From Clostridia bacterium (GTDB taxonomy: Bacteria; Bacillota; Clostridia; Christensenellales; CAG-917), in NCBI GenBank assembly GCA_017618055.1, contig JAFZVB010000005.1:27139-91138 (forward strand): 64,000 nt of DNA, written 5' to 3'. The translations under genes were made by a program, and so were the position numbers. Numbering within the stretch: position 1 is the stretch's first letter; each line of letters opens with the position of its first letter. Shown piece after piece: positions 1 through 9,133 of the stretch. The notes beneath the pieces are model-generated. The model did no database searches. It saw only the letters and a list, made by a program, of their open reading frames with translations, and was not told the origin of the DNA.

Positions 1-710
1 TATCTTGGATCCTTTGGGTTTACTGCAACTGCTGTATCACCAAGCATTGTTTCTGGTCTTGTTGTAGCAATTGTAATATATCCAGAACCGTCTACGAATG
101 GATAATGATAATGCCATAAATTGGATTGTTGTTCTTCATATTCTACTTCTGCATCTGATAAAGCTGTCTTACAACGTGGACACCAGTTAATCATTCTGTC
201 TCCACGATAAATAAGTTTCTTCTTGTAATAACGGATGAATGCCTCTTGAACAGCATTAGAACAGTTTTGGTCCATAGTAAATGCTTCCTTAGACCAGTCA
301 CAAGATGAACCTAGTCTCTTAATTTGCTCTACTATTCTGCCACCATACTTGTTCTTCCATTCCCATGCTTTTTCTAAGAATCTTTCTCTTCCTAAATCTT
401 CTTTAGAGATTCCTTGCTCTCTTAAAGTGTTAACAATCTTAACTTCTGTAGCAAGAGATGCATGGTCTGTTCCTGGCAACCATAAAGTTTCATACCCACT
501 CATTCTTTTGAAACGTGTGAGTATATCTTGCAATGTTTGATCTAATGCATGTCCCATATGAAGCTGACCTGTAATGTTTGGAGGTGGCATCATAATGGTA
601 AATGGTTCTTTGTCTGGATTTGGGTGAGATTCAAAGAATTTTCCCTTAAGCCAGAAATCGTAAATCCTTTGCTCAAACTCAGGATTATAAGTTTTTTCCA
701 TATCGTTCAT
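1..710 (-). CDS. valS: Valyl-tRNA synthetase, N-terminal part (cut by window edge)
   Basis: Class I aminoacyl-tRNA synthetase that charges tRNA-Val in the cytoplasm. About 236 N-terminal residues are present; the rest lies left of base 1. The translation shows the class I HMGH form of the HIGH motif in a [15 protein letters not shown] context, then GTDHAS, a [16 protein letters not shown] zinc/editing-entry stretch and [17 protein letters not shown] from the start of the editing (CP1) domain, all characteristic of ValRS. The start at 710 (Met-Asn-Asp) is preferred because a GAAGGA Shine-Dalgarno lies 7 nt upstream; an internal ATG at 701 is the alternative. It follows pgsA by 17 bp and is probably co-transcribed with it. 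Confidence 0.95.
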   Translation of the reverse strand, partial: MNDMEKTYNPEFEQRIYDFWLKGKFFESHPNPDKEPFTIMMPPPNITGQLHMGHALDQTLQDILTRFKRMSGYETLWLPGTDHASLATEVKIVNTLREQGISKEDLGRERFLEKAWEWKNKYGGRIVEQIKRLGSSCDWSKEAFTMDQNCSNAVQEAFIRYYKKKLIYRGDRMINWCPRCKTALSDAEVEYEEQQSNLWHYHYPFVDGSGYITIATTRPETMLGDTAVAVNPKDPR

Positions 711-727
711 ATCTATATCCTTCTTTA

Positions 728-1528
728 TTATTCTTCTACTTTATCTTTTTCAGCCTCAGCTTTAGCTGCTGCTTCTTCATTTTCTCTAATGAGTTCTTCT
801 TCTCTTTGTTTTGCTTTTTCTGCTGCAATTCTATTTTGAATATCTCTTCCTGTTTCGCCTTCGATATAAGTTCCATCCTTAATTGCCTTAGATACTAATC
901 TTGCTTGAACAATAACATCCTTCAAATATGATAAAGCGGATGCCCAGCCAATGCAGATACCCCATGCAAGGATACCCCAATCTGCGAATTTAACATATGG
1001 ATGGAAGAAGGCCATAATAACCCCTACGGACACTGTGAAAGAACCTACCTTTCCAAGCATATTTGCCTCAACCTTTGCTTTCTTCTTCATAGCAATTGGT
1101 GCCATTGAAATTAAAGCAAGTTCTTTTAAGAGAATTGCAATAACAAATGCATAGTGTACATACCAATGTAAGTTTGGATCACTATATTCTGCTAATGTAT
1201 CTCTACCAAGAGGTGTTAAACCAGTACAAAGTGCTAAGCACATTAATACTGAAACGTGCATCAATTTATCTGCAAGTGGGTCGAAAATCATACCAACACC
1301 ACTACACATGTTGTATTTACGTGCAATGTATCCGTCTATTAAATCTGAACCAGATGCAACAAAGAATACACCTAATGCGCCATAAAAATAATAAATGTTA
1401 GACCATACACCGCCTAGTGCCATTAAGACAACAAATGCAGGTACGCATAACATTCTAAAATAAGTGATAATGTTTGGAATTGTCCATAAGTCTTTTGTAC
1501 TCAATTGAGTCATTCCTTTATAAGCCAT
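728..1528 (-). CDS. pgsA: CDP-alcohol phosphatidyltransferase (PgsA-like) with charged C-terminal tail
   Basis: Integral membrane enzyme of the CDP-alcohol phosphatidyltransferase family, most likely CDP-diacylglycerol-glycerol-3-phosphate 3-phosphatidyltransferase of phosphatidylglycerol synthesis. The family signature D-x2-D-G-x2-A-R-x8-G-x3-D-x3-D is complete (DLIDGYIAR ... FDPLADK, about residues 62-88), supplying the metal-binding aspartates. Several hydrophobic segments follow. At 266 aa it is longer than the usual 180-200 aa; the excess is a Glu/Lys/Ala-rich tail of about 45 residues at the C-terminus, probably a cytoplasmic helix. A promoter lies upstream at 1570-1598. It precedes valS. 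Another headgroup specificity within the family cannot be excluded. Confidence 0.88.
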   Translation of the reverse strand: MAYKGMTQLSTKDLWTIPNIITYFRMLCVPAFVVLMALGGVWSNIYYFYGALGVFFVASGSDLIDGYIARKYNMCSGVGMIFDPLADKLMHVSVLMCLALCTGLTPLGRDTLAEYSDPNLHWYVHYAFVIAILLKELALISMAPIAMKKKAKVEANMLGKVGSFTVSVGVIMAFFHPYVKFADWGILAWGICIGWASALSYLKDVIVQARLVSKAIKDGTYIEGETGRDIQNRIAAEKAKQREEELIRENEEAAAKAEAEKDKVEE

Positions 1529-1569
1529 AATAAAGTCTCCTTATATATAACTTTTAATTTTTCCTAAAA

Positions 1570-1598
1570 ATTATACCACCCATATATTGCTATGTAAA
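1570..1598 (-). promoter_or_regulatory. Promoter of pgsA-valS
   Basis: Read on the minus strand: TTTACA, a 17-bp spacer, then TATAAT, about 40 bp upstream of the pgsA start. Matches the housekeeping sigma-A consensus. Confidence 0.7.
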
Positions 1599-1599
1599 G

Positions 1600-1627
1600 A
1601 AAATAAACAACGTTTAAACGTTGTAAT
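1600..1627 (-). terminator. Palindrome, probable terminator of the tyrS-to-HAD operon
   Basis: A perfect 18-bp palindrome (ACAACG-TTTAAA-CGTTGT, 1607-1624) lies about 45 bp past the HAD phosphatase stop codon and on the minus strand is followed by a T-rich run. This is consistent with an intrinsic terminator, though the stem is short and AT-rich. Confidence 0.5.
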
Positions 1628-1666
1628 TAATGGTTTTTGTATGTTTAAATTAATGAAAAATTATTC

Positions 1667-2314
1667 TTAACTAAGAATAAAATGCTCAACTTCTTCAGTT
1701 GTTTCTAAAATGTATTTTGCCTTGTATTCTTCAAACTCTTCTCTAGAACCATATCCCCAAAGCACAGCTATGGTATCTAAGCCACATTCTCTAGCTCCCT
1801 CTATATCATAGAGTCTATCTCCTATCATTATGGCTTCACTCTTATCTTTTACACCAAGTTGTTCTAGTGTCCAATTAACTACGTCCTTCTTGGTTTCTCT
1901 TGTTTTATCATTTAATGCTGCACCAACTACATCAAAGTACTTTAGAAGACCATGGTACTCCAGCATTCTAAGAGTAAACTTCTCAGGTTTGGATGTTGCT
2001 GTAGCAAGTACTACACCATTCTTTTTGAGATTAATGAGTAATTCTTCTATTCCTTTGTATGGATTAGACATCTTCCAACCGTAATCATTGTATCTTTGTC
2101 TGTACTCAACTATAAACTGCTCGGATTCTTCTATAGTCATGCCACAATACTTAACCATAGAAACTCTAAATGGAGGACCTATCATCTTCCATAGATCTTC
2201 GGGGTTATATTTTACGTGGTTGTTATCTAGGGTTTCCTTTATGCACCTTAAAATTCCTGGTGCACTTTCAAGTAAAGTTCCATCCAAATCAAACAAGGCA
2301 TACTTAAATCTCAT
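1667..2314 (-). CDS. HAD-superfamily hydrolase (Gph/PpaX-like phosphatase)
   Basis: Cytoplasmic HAD phosphatase of the Gph/PpaX type. HAD motif I is DLDGTLLES near residues 9-17, with both catalytic aspartates; an alpha-helical cap follows, motif II Thr/Ser is in the ATATSKPEKF stretch, and motif III/IV is IGDRLYDIEGA with the metal-binding acids. The 215-aa length is normal. Substrate is not predictable: phosphoglycolate, pyrophosphate and 5'-nucleotides are all used by relatives. Last gene of the operon starting at tyrS; its ATG overlaps the nnrD stop by 4 bp, which implies translational coupling. Confidence 0.88.
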   Translation of the reverse strand: MRFKYALFDLDGTLLESAPGILRCIKETLDNNHVKYNPEDLWKMIGPPFRVSMVKYCGMTIEESEQFIVEYRQRYNDYGWKMSNPYKGIEELLINLKKNGVVLATATSKPEKFTLRMLEYHGLLKYFDVVGAALNDKTRETKKDVVNWTLEQLGVKDKSEAIMIGDRLYDIEGARECGLDTIAVLWGYGSREEFEEYKAKYILETTEEVEHFILS

Positions 2315-3198
2315 TTCAACACCTCGTCTAAAACATTTGGAATTTGAGCAACTATATCTTCTGGCAATGTTGAGTACTCATTCACTTTGTTAAGTTCAGC
2401 ACATCTTCCAAGAATATAAGCACCACAATATGCGGCTTTAATTGGTTGTAATCCCCAGGCCAATAATCCACAAATAATACCAGACAAAACATCCCCACTT
2501 CCACCCTTGGCAAGGGAGACATTTCCATTGTTATTTATGTAGTCATTTTCTCCATCTGTTATTACTGTTGTTGGTGTGCCTTTTAGCAGCAAAATACAAC
2601 CCTTTTCTTTTGCATATTTTGAACCCAATAAAAGTGAATATTTTTTAACGGTTTCGATAGGTGTATTTGTAAATTTAGAGAACTCTTTTGCGTGTGGTGT
2701 TAAGATGCATCTATTTTTAAAATTTCTAATCCCTGATGTTGATGCCAATCCATCTGCATCTATGACAATATTTTGCTCTCCGTTTTCTAGTATTTGAAGA
2801 ACGATAGATTCAGCATCTCCTTTATCCATTCCCATGCCTATTGCGAAGGCTGTAGCACGGCTCATAATTTCGTTTATTTGAGCCTCGTCACACGCGATGT
2901 TGCCATCTTCAGATTTGAGCGAGTAAATGGACGAATAAAGGGTTGATTGATACAAATAAGGACTTAAAGTGTCAGGAATGCACAGTTGTGAGGTACCTGC
3001 ACCTACTCTCATGGCTGCCTTTCCAAGTGCAGAAATGATGGCTAAGGAAGCACTGGAACTAAACTGTGGAGCACCCACATATTTGGCACTTCCACCTATA
3101 ATTACTGCGTGTCCAAAGGTGCCTTTATTGGCATTATTATCTCGCTTTGGAAAGCACTCTTTTACTAGTTCTTTGGTTACTAAAATTGGCTCAATCAT
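2311..3198 (-). CDS. nnrD: ADP/ATP-dependent NAD(P)H-hydrate dehydratase
   Basis: Ribokinase-like fold enzyme (YjeF C-terminal/carbohydrate kinase family) that dehydrates damaged S-NAD(P)HX back to NAD(P)H at the expense of ADP or ATP. Seen: KGTFGHAVIIGGS at the N-terminus, the NIVIDADGLAS and LTPHAKEF motifs, LLLKGTPTTVITDG, and the conserved GSGDVLSGIICGLLAWG anion-hole motif near the C-terminus. At 295 aa it holds only the dehydratase domain; the epimerase half (NnrE) is not fused and is not in this window. It overlaps recX by 8 bp and the HAD gene by 4 bp. Confidence 0.9.
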   Translation of the reverse strand: MIEPILVTKELVKECFPKRDNNANKGTFGHAVIIGGSAKYVGAPQFSSSASLAIISALGKAAMRVGAGTSQLCIPDTLSPYLYQSTLYSSIYSLKSEDGNIACDEAQINEIMSRATAFAIGMGMDKGDAESIVLQILENGEQNIVIDADGLASTSGIRNFKNRCILTPHAKEFSKFTNTPIETVKKYSLLLGSKYAKEKGCILLLKGTPTTVITDGENDYINNNGNVSLAKGGSGDVLSGIICGLLAWGLQPIKAAYCGAYILGRCAELNKVNEYSTLPEDIVAQIPNVLDEVLK

Positions 3199-3739
3199 TA
3201 CTGTCTAAATCACCTGGTTTTATGCTAGAAAGTACGCTAGAAATTGTGTCCCAATCATACCCTTTTTGGTATAAATGTTGACCTGCTTTTGCCCATCCTT
3301 CTCTGTCTAATATTAAGTGTTTTTTATTGAGATATTTTATGGCAAAATCCTTGCATTTTTCCTTCTCATCATCTGCCTTAAAAAACTCTGCCATAGCCTT
3401 CTTTACAACTGCCTCATTTACCTTCTTTTCATTGATGAGTTTGTACTCCATTTTCTTCCTTCCCATCTTCTTTGTTTTGATGGAAATATAGAGCCTGCAA
3501 TAGTCGTAATCGTCTATGTATTTATAGTACTTCATCTTCTCTATAACTTGGTCTACTTCAGCCTTGTGAAATCCTTTGTCATAGAGCTTTTGTTTTACTT
3601 CATATTCGGTTTTTGGAGATTTTAAATATCTTGCTGCAGTATCAAAAGCAAGGCGATATTCCTTCGCCTCGCCTTCTATTGTATCTGCAATAATTTCAGA
3701 CTTTGTATCTTTTTTTGTGATGTCGTCAGTCTTTTTCAC
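3191..3739 (-). CDS. recX: RecX family regulatory protein
   Basis: RecX proteins bind RecA filaments and restrain recombinase activity. This 182-aa protein is a run of three-helix RecX repeats: AARYLKSPKTEYEVKQKLYDKGF (first repeat), IDDYDYCRLYISIKTKK (second) and a C-terminal GYDWDTISSVL segment. The N-terminal ~25 residues are charged and variable. The start is a GTG 2 bp after the ilvE stop codon with no clear Shine-Dalgarno, so translation is probably coupled to ilvE. recA is not in this window, so the placement in a mixed tyrS-ilvE operon is not informative about function. Confidence 0.85.
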   Translation of the reverse strand: MKKTDDITKKDTKSEIIADTIEGEAKEYRLAFDTAARYLKSPKTEYEVKQKLYDKGFHKAEVDQVIEKMKYYKYIDDYDYCRLYISIKTKKMGRKKMEYKLINEKKVNEAVVKKAMAEFFKADDEKEKCKDFAIKYLNKKHLILDREGWAKAGQHLYQKGYDWDTISSVLSSIKPGDLDSND

Positions 3740-3741
3740 AA

Positions 3742-4803
3742 TTATTCAACATGATATACCCAGCCAAATGGATCTGGTAATCTTTGTGTTTGGATTCCAG
3801 TGATTTGGTCATATAACCATTCTGTAATCTTACCCATCTTGCCGTTGTTTATTGTTAATGTTTCGTTCTTGTATTGAATTGTTCCAACTGGAGAAATAAC
3901 AGCTGCTGTACCTGTACCGAATGCTTCATCAAGCTTTCCGTTCTTGTATGCTGCAACTACTTCAGCGATAGAAACCTTTCTTTCCTCTACTTTGTATCCG
4001 TTCTTCTTTAATACTTGGATTGCACTGTCTCTTGTGATACCACGAAGAATGCTGCCATCTAATTCAGCTGTGCATACAACACCGTCTATAACAAAGAACA
4101 TATTCATTGAACCAACTTCTGTTACATATTGCTTTGTTTCACCATCTAACCAAAGTACTTGGTCAAATCCTTTCTTCTTTGCTTCTTCGCCAGCAAGTAA
4201 TGAACATGCATAGTTACCCATACACTTTGCTTCACCTGTACCACCAATAGATGCTCTTGTGTAAACGTCTTCAACGATAAGGGCTGTTGGTTCTAATCCG
4301 TGTGCATAATAACTTCCAACTGGTGAAAGAATGATTGAGAATAAGAACTTCTTGGATGGATGTACACCTAAGAATGCTTCAGATCCGAACATAAATGGAC
4401 GGATATATAAGGATGTTCCTGGTAATGTTGGAATCCATTCTTTTTCAAGTTCTACTAATTCAGATAATGCCTTGAGGACTACATCTATGTCAACTTTTGC
4501 CATACAGAGTCTTTCTGCACTCTTGTTCATACGAATGAAATTGTCTCTTGGACGGAACATTGTAATTTCGCCTTTGTCGTTCTTGTAAGCCTTTAATCCT
4601 TCAAAGATTCCTTGACCATAGTGTAATGAACAACATGCTGGGCTGATTTTGAAATCGTCAAATGGGATAATCTCTGGTTCTTGCCAGCCACCCTTGGAGT
4701 CATCATATTCCATAACGAGCATATGATCTGTAAAATACTTACCGAATCCAAGATTGCTGAAATCTGGTTTTTGCTTTCTCTCTTTTACTAATGTAACTTT
4801 CAT
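3742..4803 (-). CDS. ilvE: Branched-chain amino acid aminotransferase
   Basis: Fold-type IV PLP enzyme interconverting Leu/Ile/Val and their 2-oxoacids with 2-oxoglutarate/glutamate. The 353-aa length and the motifs GQGIFEGLKAYK, RPFMFGSEAFLGVHP and GGTGEAKCMGNYACSL (containing the PLP lysine) are those of the long BCAT type. EVGSMNMFFV and GSILRGITRDS contribute phosphate-binding residues. Start ATG at 4803 has an AAGGAG site 6 nt upstream, and its ATGA overlaps the end of yigZ. Assignment as BCAT is firm; direction in vivo is not determined. Confidence 0.94.
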   Translation of the reverse strand: MKVTLVKERKQKPDFSNLGFGKYFTDHMLVMEYDDSKGGWQEPEIIPFDDFKISPACCSLHYGQGIFEGLKAYKNDKGEITMFRPRDNFIRMNKSAERLCMAKVDIDVVLKALSELVELEKEWIPTLPGTSLYIRPFMFGSEAFLGVHPSKKFLFSIILSPVGSYYAHGLEPTALIVEDVYTRASIGGTGEAKCMGNYACSLLAGEEAKKKGFDQVLWLDGETKQYVTEVGSMNMFFVIDGVVCTAELDGSILRGITRDSAIQVLKKNGYKVEERKVSIAEVVAAYKNGKLDEAFGTGTAAVISPVGTIQYKNETLTINNGKMGKITEWLYDQITGIQTQRLPDPFGWVYHVE

Positions 4804-5435
4804 TGTATCTCCTTCGAAGGTATAACTGTATATCCTTCTTTTATTAGTTCTGTTTGTGATTTGCCTTTTGTAATCTCGGTTATATCCGTTACAAATGCAT
4901 CTTTTTTATCTTTTTCTATAATGTATGTGGATTTAACAACATCCTCGTACACTGTATCTACTTTAATATAGCCCTTTTTACGTGCTAGAGCCTCTATGTT
5001 TGCATTATCTTGGTATGTTGCAGTAACTTCCATATAAAGCATATATGCTTTCTTAGCAAGTTTAGCGCTCTCAATACCATTAACTGCACAGTCTGTATAA
5101 GCACTAACAAGTCCAGGTGCTCCTAAGAGTATTCCTCCAAAGTATCTTGTGACAACCAAAACACTTTGAGAGAGCCCTTTTCTTTTTATTACCTCTAGCA
5201 TTGGGATTCCGGCTGTTCCTTGTGGTTCGCCATCATCTGAGTATCTAAAGGTATTTTCGTCTATAACATATGCAAAACAATTATGTCTTGCGTCTGGAAA
5301 TTCTTTTTTTATACTTTGAATAAATGCTTCTGCCTCTTCCTTCGTTACATCACCTTTTAAAGAACAGATAAACCTAGACTTTTTTACGGTTATCTCACTT
5401 CTATATGTGCCATTCACAAAGGTTATCTCATTCAT
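4800..5435 (-). CDS. YigZ/IMPACT family protein
   Basis: 211-aa member of the YigZ/UPF0029 family, related to eukaryotic IMPACT. The conserved motif block KSRFICSLKGDV, FPDARHNCFAYVI, SDDGEPQGTAGIPML and VLVVTRYFGGILLGAPGLV is complete in the N-terminal domain; the C-terminal ~70 residues form the small ferredoxin-like DUF1949-type domain. Biochemical function in bacteria is not settled. Start overlaps the tyrS stop (TAATG), and its stop overlaps the ilvE start, so it is locked into the operon. Confidence 0.88.
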   Translation of the reverse strand: MNEITFVNGTYRSEITVKKSRFICSLKGDVTKEEAEAFIQSIKKEFPDARHNCFAYVIDENTFRYSDDGEPQGTAGIPMLEVIKRKGLSQSVLVVTRYFGGILLGAPGLVSAYTDCAVNGIESAKLAKKAYMLYMEVTATYQDNANIEALARKKGYIKVDTVYEDVVKSTYIIEKDKKDAFVTDITEITKGKSQTELIKEGYTVIPSKEIQ

Positions 5436-6655
5436 TATTCAACAGTTACCTTCCAGAAATTCTTCTTTCCCTTTTGAAGAACGAATCCATTTGCAATTTG
5501 TGAGTCTGTTAAAACTGCATTGATATCTGTAATCTTTGTGTTATCTACAGAAATGCCACCACCTTGGATAAGTCTTCTTGCTTCACCCTTACTTGGAGCT
5601 GCTTTAATTGTTACTAATGCGTCTACAACAGTCTTAACATCTTGTCCAATTACTGCTGTTGGCATATTTTCCGCATCTCCAGAGAATGCTGCATGTGCTT
5701 TCTTTAATGCTGCTTCAGCTTCTGCCTCGCCATGAACAAGTTTTGTGAGTTCATATGCAAGTCTTTCTTTAGCTGCATTCATTCTTTCGTCATTGTACTT
5801 TGTTAATTCTTCAATTTCTTCAACTGGTAAGAATGTTAAGTAACGGAATACTTTCTCAACGTCTGCATCATTTGTGTTTCTCCAGTATTGGAAGAAATCA
5901 TATGGAGATGTCTTTTCTGCATCAAGCCATACTGCTCCTTTTGCAGTTTTACCCATCTTCTTGCCTTCGGATGTTGTAAGTAATGCGAAAGTAATAGCAA
6001 ATGCTGCTTTTTGCTCTTTTCTTCTAATTAAGTCTGCTCCTGCAAGCATATTAGACCATTGATCATCACCACCACATTGTAATACGCAACCATACTTTCT
6101 GTTTAATACAAGGAAGTCATAGGATTGCATTAACATATAGTTGAATTCAAGGAATGTTAATCCTTTTTCTAATCTTTGCTTATAGCATTCTGCTGTTAAC
6201 ATTTTATTAACAGAGAAACATGCTCCAATTTCTCTAAGGAAGTCTATATAGTTCAAATCTAAAAGCCAATCTGCATTGTTTACTAATATTGCACCATTTT
6301 CGCCTTCAAATCTTATAAATCTTGCCATTTGTTTTTTGAAACACTCTACATTGTGTTCAATTGTTTCTTTGGTCATCATAGAACGCATATCAGTTCTACC
6401 ACTTGGATCTCCTATCATTGCTGTGCCACCACCAATAAGGATGATTGGTCTGTGTCCTGCATCTTGTAAACGCTTTGCAAGTATCATTTGCATGAAGTGT
6501 CCTACATGAAGAGAATCTGCTGTTGGGTCAAAACCAATATAGAAAGATTGTGGACCACTATCAAGCATTGCTTTTAAATCATCTTCATATACAACTTGCT
6601 TTACTAGACCACGTTTTTCTAATTCGTCTAAAACACCTTTCTTAACTTCTGCCAT
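5435..6655 (-). CDS. tyrS: Tyrosyl-tRNA synthetase
   Basis: Class Ic synthetase charging tRNA-Tyr; 406 aa, the usual length. Visible: [18 protein letters not shown] (HIGH motif as HVGH), [10 protein letters not shown] tyrosine-binding segment, KMGKT (KMSKS motif) and a C-terminal S4 RNA-binding domain ([17 protein letters not shown], about residues 345-400). First gene of a six-gene operon. The upstream gap is only about 150 bp and contains a sigma-A promoter but no room for, or sign of, a T-box leader. Start is supported by a GAGG site 9 nt upstream. Confidence 0.96.
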   Translation of the reverse strand: MAEVKKGVLDELEKRGLVKQVVYEDDLKAMLDSGPQSFYIGFDPTADSLHVGHFMQMILAKRLQDAGHRPIILIGGGTAMIGDPSGRTDMRSMMTKETIEHNVECFKKQMARFIRFEGENGAILVNNADWLLDLNYIDFLREIGACFSVNKMLTAECYKQRLEKGLTFLEFNYMLMQSYDFLVLNRKYGCVLQCGGDDQWSNMLAGADLIRRKEQKAAFAITFALLTTSEGKKMGKTAKGAVWLDAEKTSPYDFFQYWRNTNDADVEKVFRYLTFLPVEEIEELTKYNDERMNAAKERLAYELTKLVHGEAEAEAALKKAHAAFSGDAENMPTAVIGQDVKTVVDALVTIKAAPSKGEARRLIQGGGISVDNTKITDINAVLTDSQIANGFVLQKGKKNFWKVTVE

Positions 6656-6689
6656 TTTTTGTACCTCTAAATAAATATAATTTGTGCAA

Positions 6690-6718
6690 ATTATAACACT
6701 CGCATTTTTAAGTGTCTA
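6690..6718 (-). promoter_or_regulatory. Promoter of the tyrS operon
   Basis: Minus strand: TAGACA, 17 bp, TATAAT, about 35 bp upstream of the tyrS start codon. One mismatch from the sigma-A -35 consensus and a perfect -10. Confidence 0.65.
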
Positions 6719-6754
6719 TACTTTTTAATATATAAATTTTTATTTTTTACGAGC

Positions 6755-6792
6755 AAAAAATAAAGCAGAGCCATATTAGACCCTGCTTTTTT
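6755..6792 (-). terminator. Intrinsic terminator after the coiled-coil membrane protein gene
   Basis: Inverted repeat AAAGCAG (6762-6768) / CTGCTTT (6783-6789). On the minus strand it sits 20 bp past the stop codon at 6812 and is followed by a TTATTTTTT run. T-runs flank both sides, so it may also block plus-strand transcription. Confidence 0.75.
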
Positions 6793-6811
6793 GTTATTAA
6801 ATATGTTTAGA

Positions 6812-8479
6812 TTATTGCTCTCTAATGACATCTGTTAAAGCGAATTCTTTAACGTGTGTAAGAGCTTGTGCTGCTTCAGTTCTAGATTCAACAACTGGTC
6901 CATCAAATTCTCTTGGTCCAATCTTTAACTTCCAGAAGAATCCACCATTTCCTTCTTCAATTGTTGAAGATCCTTTTAGTATTGCTTTTCTGAAACGATT
7001 AATATCTGCTTTTGCTGCATCAGTTGTAGCGTAGTTGTATGATTCATAAATGGCAGTACCCTTATTGTCATACAATGTAAAGAACCCTTTTTCTCCTGCA
7101 TGTTCTGCAACATATTTACCATAGATAAGAGATGTATCTAAGCCGTCTGTCTTCTTTTCTGGTACGCCTCTAAGTGATTTGTCTTCATTAAGTGGCATTG
7201 TTGCAAGTCTTGCTGCTTTTTTAGCTTCAACTGCTTCTCTACGTTGTTGCAATTCATCTCTCTTTGCTTGGTTAACAGCATTTTGTTCTTCAATTTCTTG
7301 TCTTCTCTTAGCAACGTTTTCTTCTCTCTGCTTTGCCATTGCGGCTGCCGCTGCTGCTGCGGCTGCTGCTGCAGCTGCTGCTTGAGCTTCAGCTTCTGCC
7401 TTTTGTCTTTCTGCTTCTGCACCTCTAGCGAGAGCTTCTTCTCTTTCTTTTTGAAGTCTTTCAGCTTCAGCCTTTCTACCTTCTTCTTCAGCCTTTCTAG
7501 CTTCTTCTGCAAGTTTCTCTGCTTCTGCCTTTTGTCTTTCTGCCTCTGCTGCTGCAGCTGCTTGTGCTTCGGCTTCTGCTCTTGCTTTCTCTGCGGCTGC
7601 TTCTTGTGCGGCTGCTTCTGCTTTGGCTCTTTCGAGTGCTGCTTGCTCTTCTGCAGCTTTAGCTTCAGCTAATCTCTTTTCTTCTGCTGCTTTTGCTTCA
7701 GCAATTCTCTTAGCTTCTTCTTCTCTAGCAATTTGTTGACGTTTCTTAGCTTCTTCTACTTCTCTTGCTTTTTCGTCTTTAGCTTCTTGTATCTTATTTG
7801 CCATTTCAGCTTCATCTCTTTCGCCTTCATAATAGCAACCATCTACTTCGTCATAATAATATCCATCATATTCACCAGAATAGTTATCCCAGTTTGCTGT
7901 CCATTCTTCATTAACAACTTCTTCTTGTGCTTCATCACCAACAGATGGTGGGATGTCTGGAGCATCTTCTCCAACTGGCTCTTCTTCCTTAGCTTCTTCT
8001 TGAGGTTCTTCTTCAGCTTTTTCTTCTTCAACTGGAGCTTCGATAACTGCAGGAGCAACTTCCTCTTCTACTGGAGATGGTTCTTCAACCTTTTCTTCTA
8101 CAGGAGCCTCTTCCTTAGCTTCTTCTTTCTCTTCAACTTCAGCGTCTAACAATTCGCTTTCATCAATACCATCAACTAGAGTACCTGTTGCAATTTCTTC
8201 TTCAGGTTCTTTCTCTTCTACTGGAGCTGGTTCTTCAGATTGTTCTTCTGCTGATTCTTCAACTGGTTCTGGCTTTGGTAAAACTTTGCCTGTCTCTGGA
8301 TCACGTTCATCATAAATAGGTTCAATTTCTTCTTCCTTGTCCTTCTTGCCTTTAACTGATGCAACGATGATGATTACGATAACTAAAATAAGTGCTACGA
8401 TTCCGAGTGCTATACCAATTAACATAGGTAATGTGAACTCAATTCCGAATAATGTTAATGCTAATAAAGAAGCTGCCAT
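6812..8479 (-). CDS. Membrane-anchored Glu/Ala-rich coiled-coil protein with C-terminal YegP-like beta repeats
   Basis: Not a named family. One N-terminal transmembrane segment (about residues 12-42) is followed by KGKKDKEEE. Residues ~48-200 are extremely acidic and Pro/Val/Glu-rich; ~225-425 form a long Ala/Glu/Lys/Arg coiled coil that includes a 14-residue poly-Ala run (near 378). The C-terminal ~110 residues are different: two similar beta-rich units (GFFTLYDNKGTAIYES ... GGFFWKLKIG ... VVESRTEAAQ) that weakly resemble the DUF1508/YegP fold. It could tether the membrane to a cytoplasmic partner. It has its own promoter and terminator. Reading frame is open throughout, so the low complexity is genuine coding sequence. 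Confidence 0.75.
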   Translation of the reverse strand: MAASLLALTLFGIEFTLPMLIGIALGIVALILVIVIIIVASVKGKKDKEEEIEPIYDERDPETGKVLPKPEPVEESAEEQSEEPAPVEEKEPEEEIATGTLVDGIDESELLDAEVEEKEEAKEEAPVEEKVEEPSPVEEEVAPAVIEAPVEEEKAEEEPQEEAKEEEPVGEDAPDIPPSVGDEAQEEVVNEEWTANWDNYSGEYDGYYYDEVDGCYYEGERDEAEMANKIQEAKDEKAREVEEAKKRQQIAREEEAKRIAEAKAAEEKRLAEAKAAEEQAALERAKAEAAAQEAAAEKARAEAEAQAAAAAEAERQKAEAEKLAEEARKAEEEGRKAEAERLQKEREEALARGAEAERQKAEAEAQAAAAAAAAAAAAAAMAKQREENVAKRRQEIEEQNAVNQAKRDELQQRREAVEAKKAARLATMPLNEDKSLRGVPEKKTDGLDTSLIYGKYVAEHAGEKGFFTLYDNKGTAIYESYNYATTDAAKADINRFRKAILKGSSTIEEGNGGFFWKLKIGPREFDGPVVESRTEAAQALTHVKEFALTDVIREQ

Positions 8480-8542
8480 TTTATCCCTCTCTGTTGCTAA
8501 GAAATCTTCGTATGCGATATATAATAGTACATACTATTCGGT

Positions 8543-8571
8543 ATTATAATACACAGCAAAAAAATGTTCAA
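8543..8571 (-). promoter_or_regulatory. Promoter of the coiled-coil membrane protein gene
   Basis: Minus strand: TTGAAC, exactly 17 bp, TATAAT; about 65 bp of untranslated leader precedes a GAGGGA Shine-Dalgarno and the ATG at 8479. One of the best promoter matches in the window. Confidence 0.8.
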
Positions 8572-8719
8572 GAAAAAGCACCATGATTTTACAAAAATTT
8601 TTAGTATTTTTGTATGCCAAAATTGGCTTTTAAAGGGGTTTTCCAACACAAAACGGGTTTTATTTTTCATTTTTATGATTTAAAGTGCCGATTTGTATAG
8701 ATAAATGTTTATAAAATAC

Positions 8720-8751
8720 AAAAAAATATGCCCAGCATATAGCCAGGCATA
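8720..8751 (-). terminator. Terminator of the M20-ppa-oxidoreductase gene run
   Basis: Inverted repeat TATGCC (8727-8732) / GGCATA (8746-8751) about 30 bp past the DUF1667 stop, followed on the minus strand by a run of six T. The remainder of the 8572-8778 gap shows AT-rich sequence without further recognisable signals. Confidence 0.7.
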
Positions 8752-8778
8752 GTGTCTCTTTTATTATTATATTAGGTA

Positions 8779-9132
8779 TTATATAGCGTCTCTTGTGGCT
8801 ATAATATCTACCCCTAATCCAAGTACATCTTTAATAATTACATCCCCAATTTTTGTGTCCTTTGAAGATCTAATATTACGTACTGCTTCTGTTACTGCAA
8901 AGATTTTATCCTTAGGAACTGGGCCAGAAGTTTTAACTGGTTGGGCTGTTCCATCTTCACATAAAACAAGTGTTGTTACTACTCTCATAGGGTTAACAAA
9001 TTCTTGCTCTCCATACTTCTTTCCTCTTATACAAGTATGGCCTGTAACCTCTATCTTTCCATCTATTTCCTCTACAACTAAAGGACATCCCATAGGACAA
9101 TTAATACATATTGTTTCTAATTTCCTCTTCAT
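8779..9132 (-). CDS. DUF1667 cysteine-cluster protein
   Basis: 117-aa DUF1667 protein. The N-terminus has a CINCPMGC cluster with a further cysteine in GHTCIRGKKYG, a pattern suited to metal or iron-sulfur binding, and reminiscent of the N-terminal segment of molybdopterin oxidoreductases. It is the third gene of a conserved trio with the GlpA-like dehydrogenase and the FAD oxidoreductase (1 bp gap), so it is likely a small subunit or electron carrier of that complex. Start has a GGAGG site 6 nt upstream. No biochemical role is established. Confidence 0.85.
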   Translation of the reverse strand: MKRKLETICINCPMGCPLVVEEIDGKIEVTGHTCIRGKKYGEQEFVNPMRVVTTLVLCEDGTAQPVKTSGPVPKDKIFAVTEAVRNIRSSKDTKIGDVIIKDVLGLGVDIIATRDAI

Positions 9133-9133
9133 A

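Noticed and set aside
6656..6811. T-box riboswitch before tyrS
   Set aside because: The gap is too short and lacks the T-box core and specifier loop; only a plain promoter is visible.
7179..8149. Long plus-strand and minus-strand alternative frames opposite the coiled-coil gene
   Set aside because: They are artefacts of the GAA/GCA-rich repeats of the real gene; products are Ser/Phe/Cys-rich or Lys/Gln/Leu-rich low complexity without ribosome sites.
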